Below, piece after piece: positions 43,037 through 51,408 of a stretch of DNA of 64,000 nucleotides. How positions within the stretch are numbered: the stretch's first letter is position 1; each line of letters starts with the position of its first letter. This stretch comes from Verrucomicrobiota bacterium (GTDB lineage: Bacteria > Verrucomicrobiota > Verrucomicrobiia > Opitutales > UBA953), in NCBI GenBank assembly GCA_014193315.1, contig BJHS01000004.1:15153-79152 (forward strand), given 5' to 3'. The position numbers and the translations under genes are program-made. Below the pieces are notes generated by a model. It was not told the DNA's origin, searched no databases, and worked only from the letters and a program-made list of their open reading frames with translations.

Positions 43037-43468
43037 TTAGCGGCGGAGGTTCTGGGAGATGATCGAAATCAGCTTCTGGCTCTGAGGCAGGTTGCCGAAG
43101 GCGCCGTGCTTGACGGTCACGGTGGTGAAGGCCTGCTTGGTGATGGGGTCCTCGGCCTTGGTGACGTCGACCTTGATTTCCAGGTCACCGATGGCGCGAG
43201 CGAAGACGGTGACACCCAGGAGTTCGTTTTTGGCCCCGCGTTCGTCGGTCTCGCCCATGCGCTTCATGTCGGGCTGGGAGTCGATGGCGCGCTTGACGGC
43301 GTTGAAGACGGCCTCGGTGTCGGTCGTGTTGTACTTGGTCACCAGTGAGCCGGTGACGTTGGAGAAGGTCGCCTCGCGGGAGTCCGGGTTGTCGACACCC
43401 ACCAGGGTGTTGCAACCCGTGACGGTGAGGGCGGTGGCGAGGAGGGCGAAGGAGGCGGCGAGCTTCAT
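43037..43468 (-). CDS. Small lipoprotein of unknown function
   Basis: The 143-residue protein has a lipoprotein signal (MKLAASFALLATALTVTGC) with Cys19 as the likely lipidated residue. The mature part alternates short strands and one helix (TEAVFNAVKRAID) and resembles the DUF3568-type pattern of small periplasmic lipoproteins; I am not sure of that assignment. It is monocistronic with its own terminator and must be transcribed from the AT-rich region upstream of mraZ on the opposite strand. Confidence 0.7.
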   Translation of the reverse strand: MKLAASFALLATALTVTGCNTLVGVDNPDSREATFSNVTGSLVTKYNTTDTEAVFNAVKRAIDSQPDMKRMGETDERGAKNELLGVTVFARAIGDLEIKVDVTKAEDPITKQAFTTVTVKHGAFGNLPQSQKLISIISQNLRR

Positions 43469-43694
43469 GGTTCGAGGACGGTGGTTGAGTGGTCACAGAC
43501 AAAGCACAGCCGGGGCTCCAAGGCAATCAGTTTCGCCCCCCGGCAGGCGCCCGGGCGGGTCGCCAAATCGTAATGGTTTAGCGGATACAATTGGGGCGGG
43601 GCCGCCGCCGGTCCCCCTCGGTGAAGGGATCGAGAGCCAGGTCGGCGCGGGGTACGACTTGGCTGTTTTTAAGCATATTTCATAAAACTATCAC

Positions 43695-43703
43695 TGTGAA
43701 TAA
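43695..43703 (-). promoter_or_regulatory. DnaA-box-like nonamer upstream of mraZ
   Basis: TGTGAATAA is the complement of TTATTCACA, which fits the TTATNCACA DnaA-box consensus. A second copy lies on the plus strand between mraZ and rsmH. Single nonamers occur by chance, so function is only suggested. Confidence 0.35.
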
Positions 43704-43786
43704 CTTACGATTTTAGGATTGGATTCATTCATTTGGTCTAATCCGGGGTGCTGTTAATAACAAAATGGGGCAAATTTCTTGACCAG

Positions 43787-43820
43787 TGGGGGCTAGTGGG
43801 GAAAAGTGGGTCGATAGGGG
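43787..43820 (+). promoter_or_regulatory. MraZ operator: four 10-bp spaced G-box repeats
   Basis: TGGG at 43787, 43797 and 43807 and AGGG/GGGG at about 43816-43820 repeat with an exact 10-bp period, the known layout of MraZ-binding sites (TGGGN with 5-bp spacers) in front of dcw operons. They lie 16-49 bp before the mraZ start and just after a TTGACC. Autoregulation of the cluster by MraZ follows from established work in other bacteria. Confidence 0.85.
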
Positions 43821-43835
43821 GCTTTACCCCACAAA

Positions 43836-44294
43836 ATGTCCAATGGCACTCACATCGGTCTCTTCACCGGCATCCATAACGGAAAGCTGGACGAGAAGAA
43901 CCGTGTCACCATCCCCGCGGCCTGGCGTTTTGAAGGCGGCGGCGAGACGAGTTTCCTCGCGATGTTCCATCCCGCGCTTGGCTCCATCGTCGTCTTCCCG
44001 CCCGCGATGGTGCGGCGCATCTTCGACGCCGCGACGCAGGTCGCGGTGAGCGATCCCGACAAGATGGACGCGCTGAGCTTGCTCGGCGAGAATAGCATCG
44101 AGGTCGCGTGCGACAAGGCCGGCCGCATCACGCTCAACGAGCATGTCGTCCGCCAGGCCGCGCTCGCGCGCGATGTCGTGTTCCGCGGGGGCTTCACGAC
44201 GTTCCAGATCGCCGCGGTCAACCCGCCCAAGACGGACCGCGATTCCGCGCGTACCCAGGTCATCCTGCGCGCCCTCCGGGAACTGGGGATCTGA
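43836..44294 (+). CDS. mraZ: Transcriptional regulator and division protein MraZ
   Basis: The 152-residue protein has two AbrB-like swapped-hairpin halves: [18 protein letters not shown] (about 12-29) and [20 protein letters not shown] (about 87-106), each with the D-x-x-x-R-x-x-I/L-P pattern; the second has lost the Pro. MraZ binds the repeats in its own promoter and controls the dcw cluster. This is the first gene of the cluster. Length is normal. No Shine-Dalgarno is seen. Confidence 0.95.
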   Translation: MSNGTHIGLFTGIHNGKLDEKNRVTIPAAWRFEGGGETSFLAMFHPALGSIVVFPPAMVRRIFDAATQVAVSDPDKMDALSLLGENSIEVACDKAGRITLNEHVVRQAALARDVVFRGGFTTFQIAAVNPPKTDRDSARTQVILRALRELGI

Positions 44295-44329
44295 AGTTGT
44301 ATCCAAAAGTTACTTACACAACTCACACC

Positions 44330-44338
44330 TTATTCACA
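44330..44338 (+). promoter_or_regulatory. DnaA-box-like nonamer between mraZ and rsmH
   Basis: TTATTCACA fits the TTATNCACA consensus and lies 7 bp before the rsmH start in the 50-bp spacer. The spacer is AT-rich for this genome (CCAAAAGTTACTTACACAAC). With the site upstream of mraZ it brackets that gene. Confidence 0.35.
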
Positions 44339-44344
44339 GCCCGC

Positions 44345-45262
44345 ATGACCAGCCACGTTCCCGTCCTGCTTGAGGAGTGCCTCGCGCTCCTTGACCCGCG
44401 GGACGGGCGTGCTTACTTGGATTGCACCTTCGGCGGTGGCGGGCACACCGCGGCGATCCTGGATCGCGCCCCCGGCTGTACCGTCGACGCCCTCGATCGC
44501 GACCCCGCGGCCGCCGACCGGGCGGCCCCGTTGCTGGCCCGACACACCGCGCGCCTGCGGTTCCATACCGAGAACTTCCGTGACCTCGACCGCGTCGCCG
44601 GTGACTTCGATGGCGTCCTGATGGACATCGGCGTCTCCTCGTTTCAGCTGGACGAAGCGGACCGGGGTTTCTCCTTCCGCCACGACGCGCCGAACGACAT
44701 GCGCATGGACACCCGCTCCGGCCGCAGCGCCGCCGAGTTCCTCGAGCGCGCCGACCGGCAGGACCTGGTCCGGGCCGTCCGCGATTACGGCGAGGAGCCG
44801 CGCTGGCACCGGGTAATCACCGCCATCGAGCAGGCCCGGGGAACCGGGCGCCTCGCCCGCACCGCCGCGTTCGCGGCGCTGGTCGCCGAGGCGGCCCCGC
44901 CGGCGCCGGGCCCGCGCGGCGCGCATCCCGCCACCCGTACCTTCCAAGGGGTCCGCATCGCGGTGAACGACGAGCTCGGGGCGCTCGCCGAGGCCTTGCC
45001 CAAGGCGTTCGCCAAACTCACCACCGGCGGCGTGCTCGCGGTCATCTCCTTCCACTCGCTCGAGGACCGGATGGTCAAGCGCTACATGAACGGTGTGGCC
45101 GGTCGCCCGGTCGACCGCGACGACAACACCCTCCAGGACGACCGCGTCAAGCGCGCCGACCTCCTCACCCGCAAGGCGGTCCAGCCCTCGGACGCCGAAC
45201 AAGCACGCAACCCCCGCAGCCGGTCCGCCCGCCTGCGCGCCGTCCGGAGGATCGCCGCATGA
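44345..45262 (+). CDS. rsmH: 16S rRNA (cytosine1402-N4)-methyltransferase RsmH (MraW)
   Basis: The 305-residue enzyme methylates N4 of C1402 in the ribosomal P site. It begins with [15 protein letters not shown] and has the SAM motif [14 protein letters not shown] (about 25-38), the [21 protein letters not shown] block and, near the end, [14 protein letters not shown]. The tracked ORF begins inside mraZ, so the start is set at MTSHVPV. It ends in an ATGA overlap with the ftsL-like gene. Confidence 0.95.
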   Translation: MTSHVPVLLEECLALLDPRDGRAYLDCTFGGGGHTAAILDRAPGCTVDALDRDPAAADRAAPLLARHTARLRFHTENFRDLDRVAGDFDGVLMDIGVSSFQLDEADRGFSFRHDAPNDMRMDTRSGRSAAEFLERADRQDLVRAVRDYGEEPRWHRVITAIEQARGTGRLARTAAFAALVAEAAPPAPGPRGAHPATRTFQGVRIAVNDELGALAEALPKAFAKLTTGGVLAVISFHSLEDRMVKRYMNGVAGRPVDRDDNTLQDDRVKRADLLTRKAVQPSDAEQARNPRSRSARLRAVRRIAA

Positions 45263-45642
45263 GCCAGCGCCGCCTCCTCACGTGGTTCTTCCTCGTCGCG
45301 ACCTTCTTCGTCGCGGCCGTCGGGACGATCAACGTCATCCGCCTCCGCATCCGCGGGGACGCCGTCGGCATGCAGATCCAGCGCCATGAACGCGCCTCCG
45401 CCGAGACCAAGAAGGAACTCGACAGCCTCAAGCGTAAGCGCGACCAAGGGCTCGACACCCTGCAGCTCATCCAGCGGGTTGGCGAGGACTTCAAACCCCC
45501 GACGCCCGAGCGCATCCTGTGGGTCCGACCTTATCCCGCGGCGCCCGCCACGGTCCCCCTCCTCACCCAGAGCCCGCGGACCGCGGCGCTCGATATCGCG
45601 TTCCGCCCCGCTGCGGAGCAGGGAGGAAAGAGCCCGCGATGA
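45259..45642 (+). CDS. ftsL: FtsL-like cell-division protein
   Basis: The 127-residue bitopic protein has a short cytoplasmic N-terminus, one membrane span ([19 protein letters not shown], about 6-24) and a coiled-coil-like stretch ([18 protein letters not shown]) before a Pro-rich tail. FtsL sequences are poorly conserved; position between rsmH and ftsI and this topology support the call. It starts in an ATGA overlap after rsmH with GGAGG upstream and ends in another ATGA with ftsI. It would join FtsQ/FtsB in activating FtsWI. Confidence 0.7.
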   Translation: MSQRRLLTWFFLVATFFVAAVGTINVIRLRIRGDAVGMQIQRHERASAETKKELDSLKRKRDQGLDTLQLIQRVGEDFKPPTPERILWVRPYPAAPATVPLLTQSPRTAALDIAFRPAAEQGGKSPR

Positions 45643-47408
45643 CCCTGCCCCACGCCAGCCGAATGCGCTACCGTTCGCTGGCTTGGGTCGTGTCCGCCTG
45701 CTTTCTGGCCGTGCTCACCCGGCTGGTCTGGCTGCATTGGGTGGATGCGCCCGAGCTGCGTGCCGAGGCGATGCAGGCCCGTCGGGTCCGGCAGGAACTG
45801 CCGTGCCGCCGGGGCGAGATCCGCGACGCGCAGGATAACCTCCTGGCCGTCTCGGAGGATGTCTGGGACATCGGCGTCGACCCCGTCTCCCTGGACAAGA
45901 AGGACCTCGCCCGTACCGCCGAGGTGGCCGTCGCGCTCGGGGCCCCGCTGCTCAAGGTGATGGAGGCTTTCAACCCGCCCCTGCGGCTCGATGGCGAAGG
46001 CGTCGAGCGCAAGGTTCGTTGGGTTGTCCTCGCCCGGGAATGCGGCGAGGAGACGGTCAAGCGGATGAAGGCCCTGAATATCAAGGCGCTGCGGGCGGAG
46101 CTCAAGTACCGGCGCAGTTACCCCAAGAACGCCCTCGCGGCCCATGTGCTGGGCTTCGTCAACAAGGAGGGCGAGCCTGCCTCCGGGATCGAGCGCGTGA
46201 TGCACTCGCTGCTTTCCGGCCAGAAAGGCTGGATCGAATCCGAGCGTGACGGCAAGCACCGGGAGATCGCGAGCATTCGCATCCGCGAAGTGGCTCCGGT
46301 CGACGGTAGCAACGTGGTCCTCACCCTCAACAGCCTGGTGCAGAAGACGTGCGAGGACGCCCTCGCGGCCGCCGCCGCGCGCTACAACCCCAAGGGGGGC
46401 ATCATCATCGTGAGCGAGCCGCGCACCGGCCGCATCCTCGGGCTGGCCAACTGGCCCACCTTCGACCTCAACCTTTTCTGGGACGCGAAGGCCGCGCCGA
46501 TGGATAGCCAGCGTAACCGGGCGGTCTCCGACGTCTACGAGCCGGGTTCCGTGTTCAAGATCGTCTCTATCGCCGGGGCGTTCGAGGAGCATCTGATTAC
46601 GCCGAACTCCGTCTACGACTGCGGCGCGACGCAGGTCCCCTACAAGGGGCGCATGGTCTCCTTGCCCGCGGATTCCCATGCGCTCGGCGTGGTCGATATC
46701 CGCACGATCGTGCGCGAGTCCTCCAACCGCGGCACCGTGCAGGTCGGCATGCTTTACGCGGAGCGCCAGGGCGAGGACCGGTTCTTCGGTCTGATCAAGT
46801 CCTTCGGTTTCGGTGCGCCGTCCGGACTGATCACCGGCGCCGAGGTCCCCGGCCTGCTCATCTCGCCGCAGTCGAACCAGTGGGCTTCCGCCATCTCCCG
46901 CATCCCGATGGGCCATTCGGTCAGCGTCACCGCGATGCAGATGCACTACGCGATGTCGGTCATCGCCGCGGACGGGCTCCTGATGCAGCCGCAGCTCGTG
47001 CTGCGCGTCGAGGATCCCAAGACCCGCCAGGTCGTGCTCGCCTACCCGCCGCGCTCCCGCGGCCGGGCCATCAGCGCCCGCACCGCGGGCGAGGTCGCCA
47101 CGTTGTTACGCGCGGTCTGCGGCAAGGGCGGCACCGCGCCGATCGCCGACATCCCGGGCTACGAGGTCGCGGGCAAGACGGGCACCACCCAGAAGATCAT
47201 CAACGGCAAGTATTCGACGACGCACCACGTGGCTTCCTTCGCCGGTTTCTTCCCCGTGGGCGACCCGCGCCTGGCCATCACCGTCATCATCGACGAACCC
47301 CAGGGCGAGGGCATCGCCTACGGCGGCAAGGTCTCCGCCCCGATCTTCCGCGAGGTCGCGGAGAAATGTATCCGTTGGCTGGACCTCCCGCCCGTGAGCC
47401 CCCGATGA
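45639..47408 (+). CDS. ftsI: Septal peptidoglycan transpeptidase FtsI (class B PBP)
   Basis: The 589-residue protein has an N-terminal membrane anchor (about 12-32), a pedestal domain (CRRGEIRDAQDNLLA near 55) and a transpeptidase domain with all three motifs: S304-V-F-K307, S361-S-N363 and K513-T-G515. It crosslinks septal peptidoglycan together with FtsW. The start at 45639 overlaps ftsL by 4 bp and is preceded by GGAGG; the tracked start lies inside ftsL. Size is typical for FtsI. Confidence 0.95.
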   Translation: MTLPHASRMRYRSLAWVVSACFLAVLTRLVWLHWVDAPELRAEAMQARRVRQELPCRRGEIRDAQDNLLAVSEDVWDIGVDPVSLDKKDLARTAEVAVALGAPLLKVMEAFNPPLRLDGEGVERKVRWVVLARECGEETVKRMKALNIKALRAELKYRRSYPKNALAAHVLGFVNKEGEPASGIERVMHSLLSGQKGWIESERDGKHREIASIRIREVAPVDGSNVVLTLNSLVQKTCEDALAAAAARYNPKGGIIIVSEPRTGRILGLANWPTFDLNLFWDAKAAPMDSQRNRAVSDVYEPGSVFKIVSIAGAFEEHLITPNSVYDCGATQVPYKGRMVSLPADSHALGVVDIRTIVRESSNRGTVQVGMLYAERQGEDRFFGLIKSFGFGAPSGLITGAEVPGLLISPQSNQWASAISRIPMGHSVSVTAMQMHYAMSVIAADGLLMQPQLVLRVEDPKTRQVVLAYPPRSRGRAISARTAGEVATLLRAVCGKGGTAPIADIPGYEVAGKTGTTQKIINGKYSTTHHVASFAGFFPVGDPRLAITVIIDEPQGEGIAYGGKVSAPIFREVAEKCIRWLDLPPVSPR

Positions 47409-48925
47409 CCCCGCCCCCCGCGATGCCCCTCCCCGCGATGGAACGCCCGACTTTCCAGTCCTTGCTCCAAGGCCTGCCCTTGCTGGGTCGGTCCGGTGAT
47501 TGGCATGCGCGCGTGAACTGCGTCGTCACCGATAGCCGCCGCATCATCCCCGGGGCCTTATTCTTCGCCTTGCCGGGTCGCCGCGCGGACGGCCATGCCT
47601 TTCTCGACGACGCCATCGCGCGCGGCGCGGCCGCCATCGTCTCGGGCCAACCGGTGTCCGGATTGCCCGCCGTCGCGGCCGCTCAGGTCGCCGACCCGCG
47701 GCGGGTACTCGCCGAGGTCGCCCGCCGCTTCCACGGCCACCCCGAGCAGGCGCTCCGCCTCGTGGGCGTGACCGGGACCAATGGGAAGACCACCGTCTCG
47801 ACGCTATTGCGTCATCTCCTCCAGGAGGGCGGGGAATCGTGGGGCCTCGTCGGCACGGTCCGCTACCACCTCGGTCGCCGGTCGATTCCGTCTTTTAAGA
47901 CGACGCCGGAGTCGGCCGACCTCGCGGGTTTCTTCCGGCAGATGGCGGACGCCGGCTGCGTGGGCGCTTGTCTGGAGGTCAGCTCACACGCGTTGCACCA
48001 GGATCGCGTGCACGGTTTCCGGTTCGAGGTGGCGGCCTTCACGAACTTGACCCGCGATCACGTCGACTACCATGGCGACCTCTCGAGCTACCTGGACGCC
48101 AAGACCGCGCTCTTCGACGGCCGCACCGGGGAAGCCCCGGGCGTGGCCGTGGTCAACGTGGACGACCCGAGCGGGCGCGTGCTCGCCGAGGCTTGCCGCC
48201 GCCGCGGCCCGACCCTCACGTTCGGCCTCGCCGCGGACGCCGACCTGCGGGCGACGGATCTCGCGCTCGACACCGCTGGGGCGGCTTTTGCTGTCCGCTG
48301 GCAGGGACGCACCCAGCGCTTCACCTCGGCTTTGCCCGGCGATTACAACGTCTCGAACGTGCTTTGCACCCTCGCGATGGCCGCCGCCCTGGGCCGCGAC
48401 CCGCTCGCGCTCGCGCCGGCGCTGGCATCCTTCCCCGGCGTCCCGGGTCGCATGGAACGCGTCGAGGCCGGCCAGGCCTTCCCCGTCTTCGTCGACTACG
48501 CGCACACCGACGACGCCCTCCGCAACGCGTTGCGCATGCTGCGCGCGATCACGCCGGGCCGCGTCCTCTGCGTCTTCGGTTGCGGGGGCGATCGTGATCG
48601 CGGGAAGCGTCCGGCGATGACCCGGGCGGTCGCCGACCTCGCCCACGGGTCGTGGGCCACGGCGGACAACCCGCGCAAGGAGAGTCTGGACCGGATCTTC
48701 GCCGACATGCGCGGCGACTTGGGCCCGCTGCCGACCGTGGATTTCGTGCCCGATCGCCGCGATGCCATCGGGCGCGCGCTGGCCGCCGCCCGCCCGGGCG
48801 ATTGCGTCGTGATCGCCGGCAAAGGGCACGAGACGACCCAGGAATTCGCCGACACCGTGGTGCCGTTCGACGACCGTCAGGTGGTCCGCGAGATTCTCGA
48901 AGCCAGGAGGGGCGCTTCCGCGTGA
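47405..48925 (+). CDS. murE: UDP-MurNAc-L-Ala-D-Glu:meso-DAP ligase MurE
   Basis: The 506-residue Mur ligase adds the third amino acid of the stem peptide with ATP. It has the UDP-binding N-terminal domain (VVTDSRRIIPGALFFAL), the P-loop GVTGTNGKTT (Lys128), HVDYHGDLSSYLDAKTALF with the Lys that is normally carbamylated, and D421-N-P-R-K-E, the motif that selects meso-diaminopimelate. The start overlaps the ftsI stop (ATGA). A run of Pro/Met at the N-terminus means the ATGs at codons 7 and 12 are alternatives. Confidence 0.95.
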   Translation: MTPPPAMPLPAMERPTFQSLLQGLPLLGRSGDWHARVNCVVTDSRRIIPGALFFALPGRRADGHAFLDDAIARGAAAIVSGQPVSGLPAVAAAQVADPRRVLAEVARRFHGHPEQALRLVGVTGTNGKTTVSTLLRHLLQEGGESWGLVGTVRYHLGRRSIPSFKTTPESADLAGFFRQMADAGCVGACLEVSSHALHQDRVHGFRFEVAAFTNLTRDHVDYHGDLSSYLDAKTALFDGRTGEAPGVAVVNVDDPSGRVLAEACRRRGPTLTFGLAADADLRATDLALDTAGAAFAVRWQGRTQRFTSALPGDYNVSNVLCTLAMAAALGRDPLALAPALASFPGVPGRMERVEAGQAFPVFVDYAHTDDALRNALRMLRAITPGRVLCVFGCGGDRDRGKRPAMTRAVADLAHGSWATADNPRKESLDRIFADMRGDLGPLPTVDFVPDRRDAIGRALAAARPGDCVVIAGKGHETTQEFADTVVPFDDRQVVREILEARRGASA

Positions 48926-50292
48926 TGCCCACCTTCGCCGCCGCCGACCTCGCCGCCTGGACCGCCGGGCGCTGGACGACCGCGCCCGCCGCCGTCTCCG
49001 GCTTCGGCACGGACACGCGGGCCTTGCGCCCCGGCGACGCCTTTGTCGCGATCCGCACGGACCGTCGCGACGGCCACGATTTCCTGCCCGCCGCCCGCGC
49101 CCAAGGCGCCGCTTGCGCCTTCGTCAGCCACGCGGTGGCCGATGCACTGCCCCAGCTCGTCGTCGCCGATGCGGCCGCCGCCTTGCGCGCCGCCGCCGCC
49201 GCCTGGCGCCGACGTTTCACCGGTCCCGTCATCGGCGTGACCGGCAGCGTCGGCAAGACCTCCACGAAGGACCTGCTCGGGGCGCTGCTCGGCCCGACCG
49301 CCTTCGTCACCGAAGCCAACCTCAATAACCTGCTGGGTGTCCCGCTGATGCTCCTGCGCCTGGAGCCCGCTCGGCACCGTTTCGCCGTCATCGAGGCCGG
49401 GATGAGCGTGCCGGGAGAACTCGGCGTGAGCGCGGAAGTCATCCGGCCCGACCTCGCCATCGTCACCGCCGTCGCCCCGGTCCATCTCGAAGGCGTGGGT
49501 TCGCTCGCCGCGGTCGCACGCGAGAAGGCCACCTTGGTGGCGGCCTTGGCCGAAGCGGGTCGCGGGATCCTGCCGGCCGCCTTGCTGGTCTGGCCCGAGT
49601 TCGCCGCGCTCGCGAGACGCTGCATCGCGGTGCGTTTCGCGGGTGAGCCCGCCCCGGCCGTCCCGCCCGCCCGCTTGGTGGAAGCGCGCCTCGGCGAGGA
49701 AGCCGGGCGTCGCCTCCTCTTCCTTGATGGCGAAGTTTTCCCGCTTGGGGCGGTTTCCGACGGCCTCGCCCGCAACGCCGCTTTGGCGATCGTCGCCGCC
49801 CGGGAAGTCGGCGCCGACTTGCCGGCCCTGCGCGCGGCGCTTCTCGCCTGGTCGCCGCCGGTGGGGCGGGGCAGCCTGCATGTGGTCGGGGCCCAGACTT
49901 TCTACGTCGACTGCTACAACTCCAGCCCGGCGTCGCTGCTGGACGCGGCGCGCTGTTTTGACCGCCTCAGCGCTTCGTCCGCGCGCCCGCGTCTCTGGGT
50001 CGTCGGCGGCATGGCCGAACTGGGCGCAGATTCCGCCGCCCTGCACCGTGGCTGCGCCGCCGAGTTGCCCGTGCGCCCCCAGGACACGGTCGTCGCCTTC
50101 GGCGGCGATGCCGCCCAGGTGCTCGCGGGCTTGCCCGCTGGTCCGGGACCCCGCGTCGTCGCCACCTCCCTCGAGGCCGTGCGCGCCGCCGTCGCCGCGC
50201 ACCCGGGCTTCGTCTTCGTCAAGGGAAGCCGCTCCTTCGCCTTGGAGCGCGCCTTGCCCGCCGCGCTCGCCGCTCACCTGACGTTCCACTAG
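48925..50292 (+). CDS. murF: UDP-MurNAc-tripeptide:D-Ala-D-Ala ligase MurF
   Basis: The 455-residue ligase completes the pentapeptide. It shows TDTRALRPGDAFVAI (N-terminal domain), the P-loop GVTGSVGKTSTK (Lys111), the acceptor NLNNLLGVPL and AVIEAGMSVPGE, and YNSSPASLLDA in the C-terminal domain. The start ATG shares one base with the murE stop (TGATG) and has AGGAGG upstream. It is somewhat richer in Ala than its neighbours but otherwise normal. Confidence 0.95.
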   Translation: MPTFAAADLAAWTAGRWTTAPAAVSGFGTDTRALRPGDAFVAIRTDRRDGHDFLPAARAQGAACAFVSHAVADALPQLVVADAAAALRAAAAAWRRRFTGPVIGVTGSVGKTSTKDLLGALLGPTAFVTEANLNNLLGVPLMLLRLEPARHRFAVIEAGMSVPGELGVSAEVIRPDLAIVTAVAPVHLEGVGSLAAVAREKATLVAALAEAGRGILPAALLVWPEFAALARRCIAVRFAGEPAPAVPPARLVEARLGEEAGRRLLFLDGEVFPLGAVSDGLARNAALAIVAAREVGADLPALRAALLAWSPPVGRGSLHVVGAQTFYVDCYNSSPASLLDAARCFDRLSASSARPRLWVVGGMAELGADSAALHRGCAAELPVRPQDTVVAFGGDAAQVLAGLPAGPGPRVVATSLEAVRAAVAAHPGFVFVKGSRSFALERALPAALAAHLTFH

Positions 50293-50295
50293 GAC

Positions 50296-51408
50296 ATGCT
50301 TTACCTGCTCAAGAATCTCGAATCCATCTGGGGACCGTTCCGGCTCTTCGAGTATATCTCCGTCCGCGCGATTCTCGCCGGCTTCACCGCGTTGGCCTTG
50401 GGGATGCTTTTCTCCGGCCCCATCATCCGCGCGCTGTCCCGCCTGCGCCAGCCCGAGCGCTCGAAGGAACTCATGGGCGAGCTCGCCAAGGAAGGCGGCA
50501 AGGTACCGACGATGGGCGGTCTGCTCATCGGCGCGGCCATGATCCCCGCGGTGCTCCTCTGGGCCCGTCCCAATGTCCTCGTCCTCGCCTCCCTCTGGTC
50601 CCTGCTGGGCATGGGCTTGGTCGGTTTCATCGACGATTGGCTGAAGGTCCGTCACGGCAGTTCCGACGGCGTCTCGGCCCGCCAGAAACTCGCCGGCCAG
50701 GCCCTCGTCGCGTTGGTGGCCATGGGGATCGTGCTGCTCGACCCCGCCTACCGTGACAGCTTTTGTGAGGTCTGGTTGCCGGTGCTGAAAGCGCCGGTCT
50801 GGTCGGTCAAGTCGGCCGGCCTACCGTTCCTGGCCTGCGCCGGGGTCGCCGGGCTCTTCTTCATCCTCGTCTGTGTTGGTGCCTCGAACGCCGTCAACCT
50901 CACCGACGGCCTCGACGGCCTCGCGATCGGCTGCGTCCTGATCACCACGCTCATTTTCGGGGGGGTCGCCTACCTCGCGGGTCATGCCGTCTTCGCCCAT
51001 TACCTGAACATCAGCCTGGTCGCCGGCGCCGGTGAACTGGCCGTGTTCTGCGCCGCGCTTGTCGGCGGCGGGGTCGTCTTCCTGTGGCACAACGCGGCCC
51101 CGGCCGAAATCTACATGGGCGACGTAGGCGCGCTCGGTATCGGCGGCGCGCTCGGCGCGGTGGCCTGCCTCATGCATCAACCGTTCCTGCTGGCCATCGT
51201 GGGCGGCGTCTTCGTGCTGGAGGCCCTCTCCGTCTTGCTCCAAGTGGGTTACTTCAAGTACACCGGCGGTCGGCGGTTGTTCCTGATGACGCCCATCCAT
51301 CACCATTTCCAGAAAATGGGCTGGGCCTCGACCAAGGTCGTCGCCCGCTTCTGGATTCTCTCCTTACTTTTCGGCCTGCTCGGCCTCCTGTCTCTCAAGC
51401 TGCGATGA
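50296..51408 (+). CDS. mraY: Phospho-MurNAc-pentapeptide transferase MraY
   Basis: The 370-residue polytopic protein (about 10 spans) moves the MurNAc-pentapeptide to undecaprenyl phosphate, forming lipid I. Key blocks are GGKVPTMGGLLI (about 67-78), FIDDWLKVRHG with the catalytic aspartates, NAVNLTDGLDGLAIG (about 197-211), YMGDVGALGIGGALG and the terminal TPIHHHFQKMGW. It begins 3 bp after murF and ends in an ATGA overlap with murD. Confidence 0.97.
   Translation: MLYLLKNLESIWGPFRLFEYISVRAILAGFTALALGMLFSGPIIRALSRLRQPERSKELMGELAKEGGKVPTMGGLLIGAAMIPAVLLWARPNVLVLASLWSLLGMGLVGFIDDWLKVRHGSSDGVSARQKLAGQALVALVAMGIVLLDPAYRDSFCEVWLPVLKAPVWSVKSAGLPFLACAGVAGLFFILVCVGASNAVNLTDGLDGLAIGCVLITTLIFGGVAYLAGHAVFAHYLNISLVAGAGELAVFCAALVGGGVVFLWHNAAPAEIYMGDVGALGIGGALGAVACLMHQPFLLAIVGGVFVLEALSVLLQVGYFKYTGGRRLFLMTPIHHHFQKMGWASTKVVARFWILSLLFGLLGLLSLKLR

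Larger units (their letters stand above)
43469..43835. other. Divergent 367-bp control region of the dcw cluster and the lipoprotein gene
   Basis: The lipoprotein-proximal part (43469-43660) is GC-rich. Bases 43670-43780 are AT-rich and include CATAAAACTATCACTGTGAA and GTTAATAACAAAAT. This part holds a DnaA-box-like site (43695-43703), a TTGACC that could be a -35 box (43779-43784), and directly after it the four MraZ repeats. It must contain promoters for both directions. Confidence 0.6.

Noticed and set aside
43779-43807. Full -35/-10 promoter for mraZ (TTGACC with AAAAGT at 17 bp)
   Set aside because: AAAAGT is a poor -10 box, so I kept only the possible -35 as a remark and did not call a promoter.
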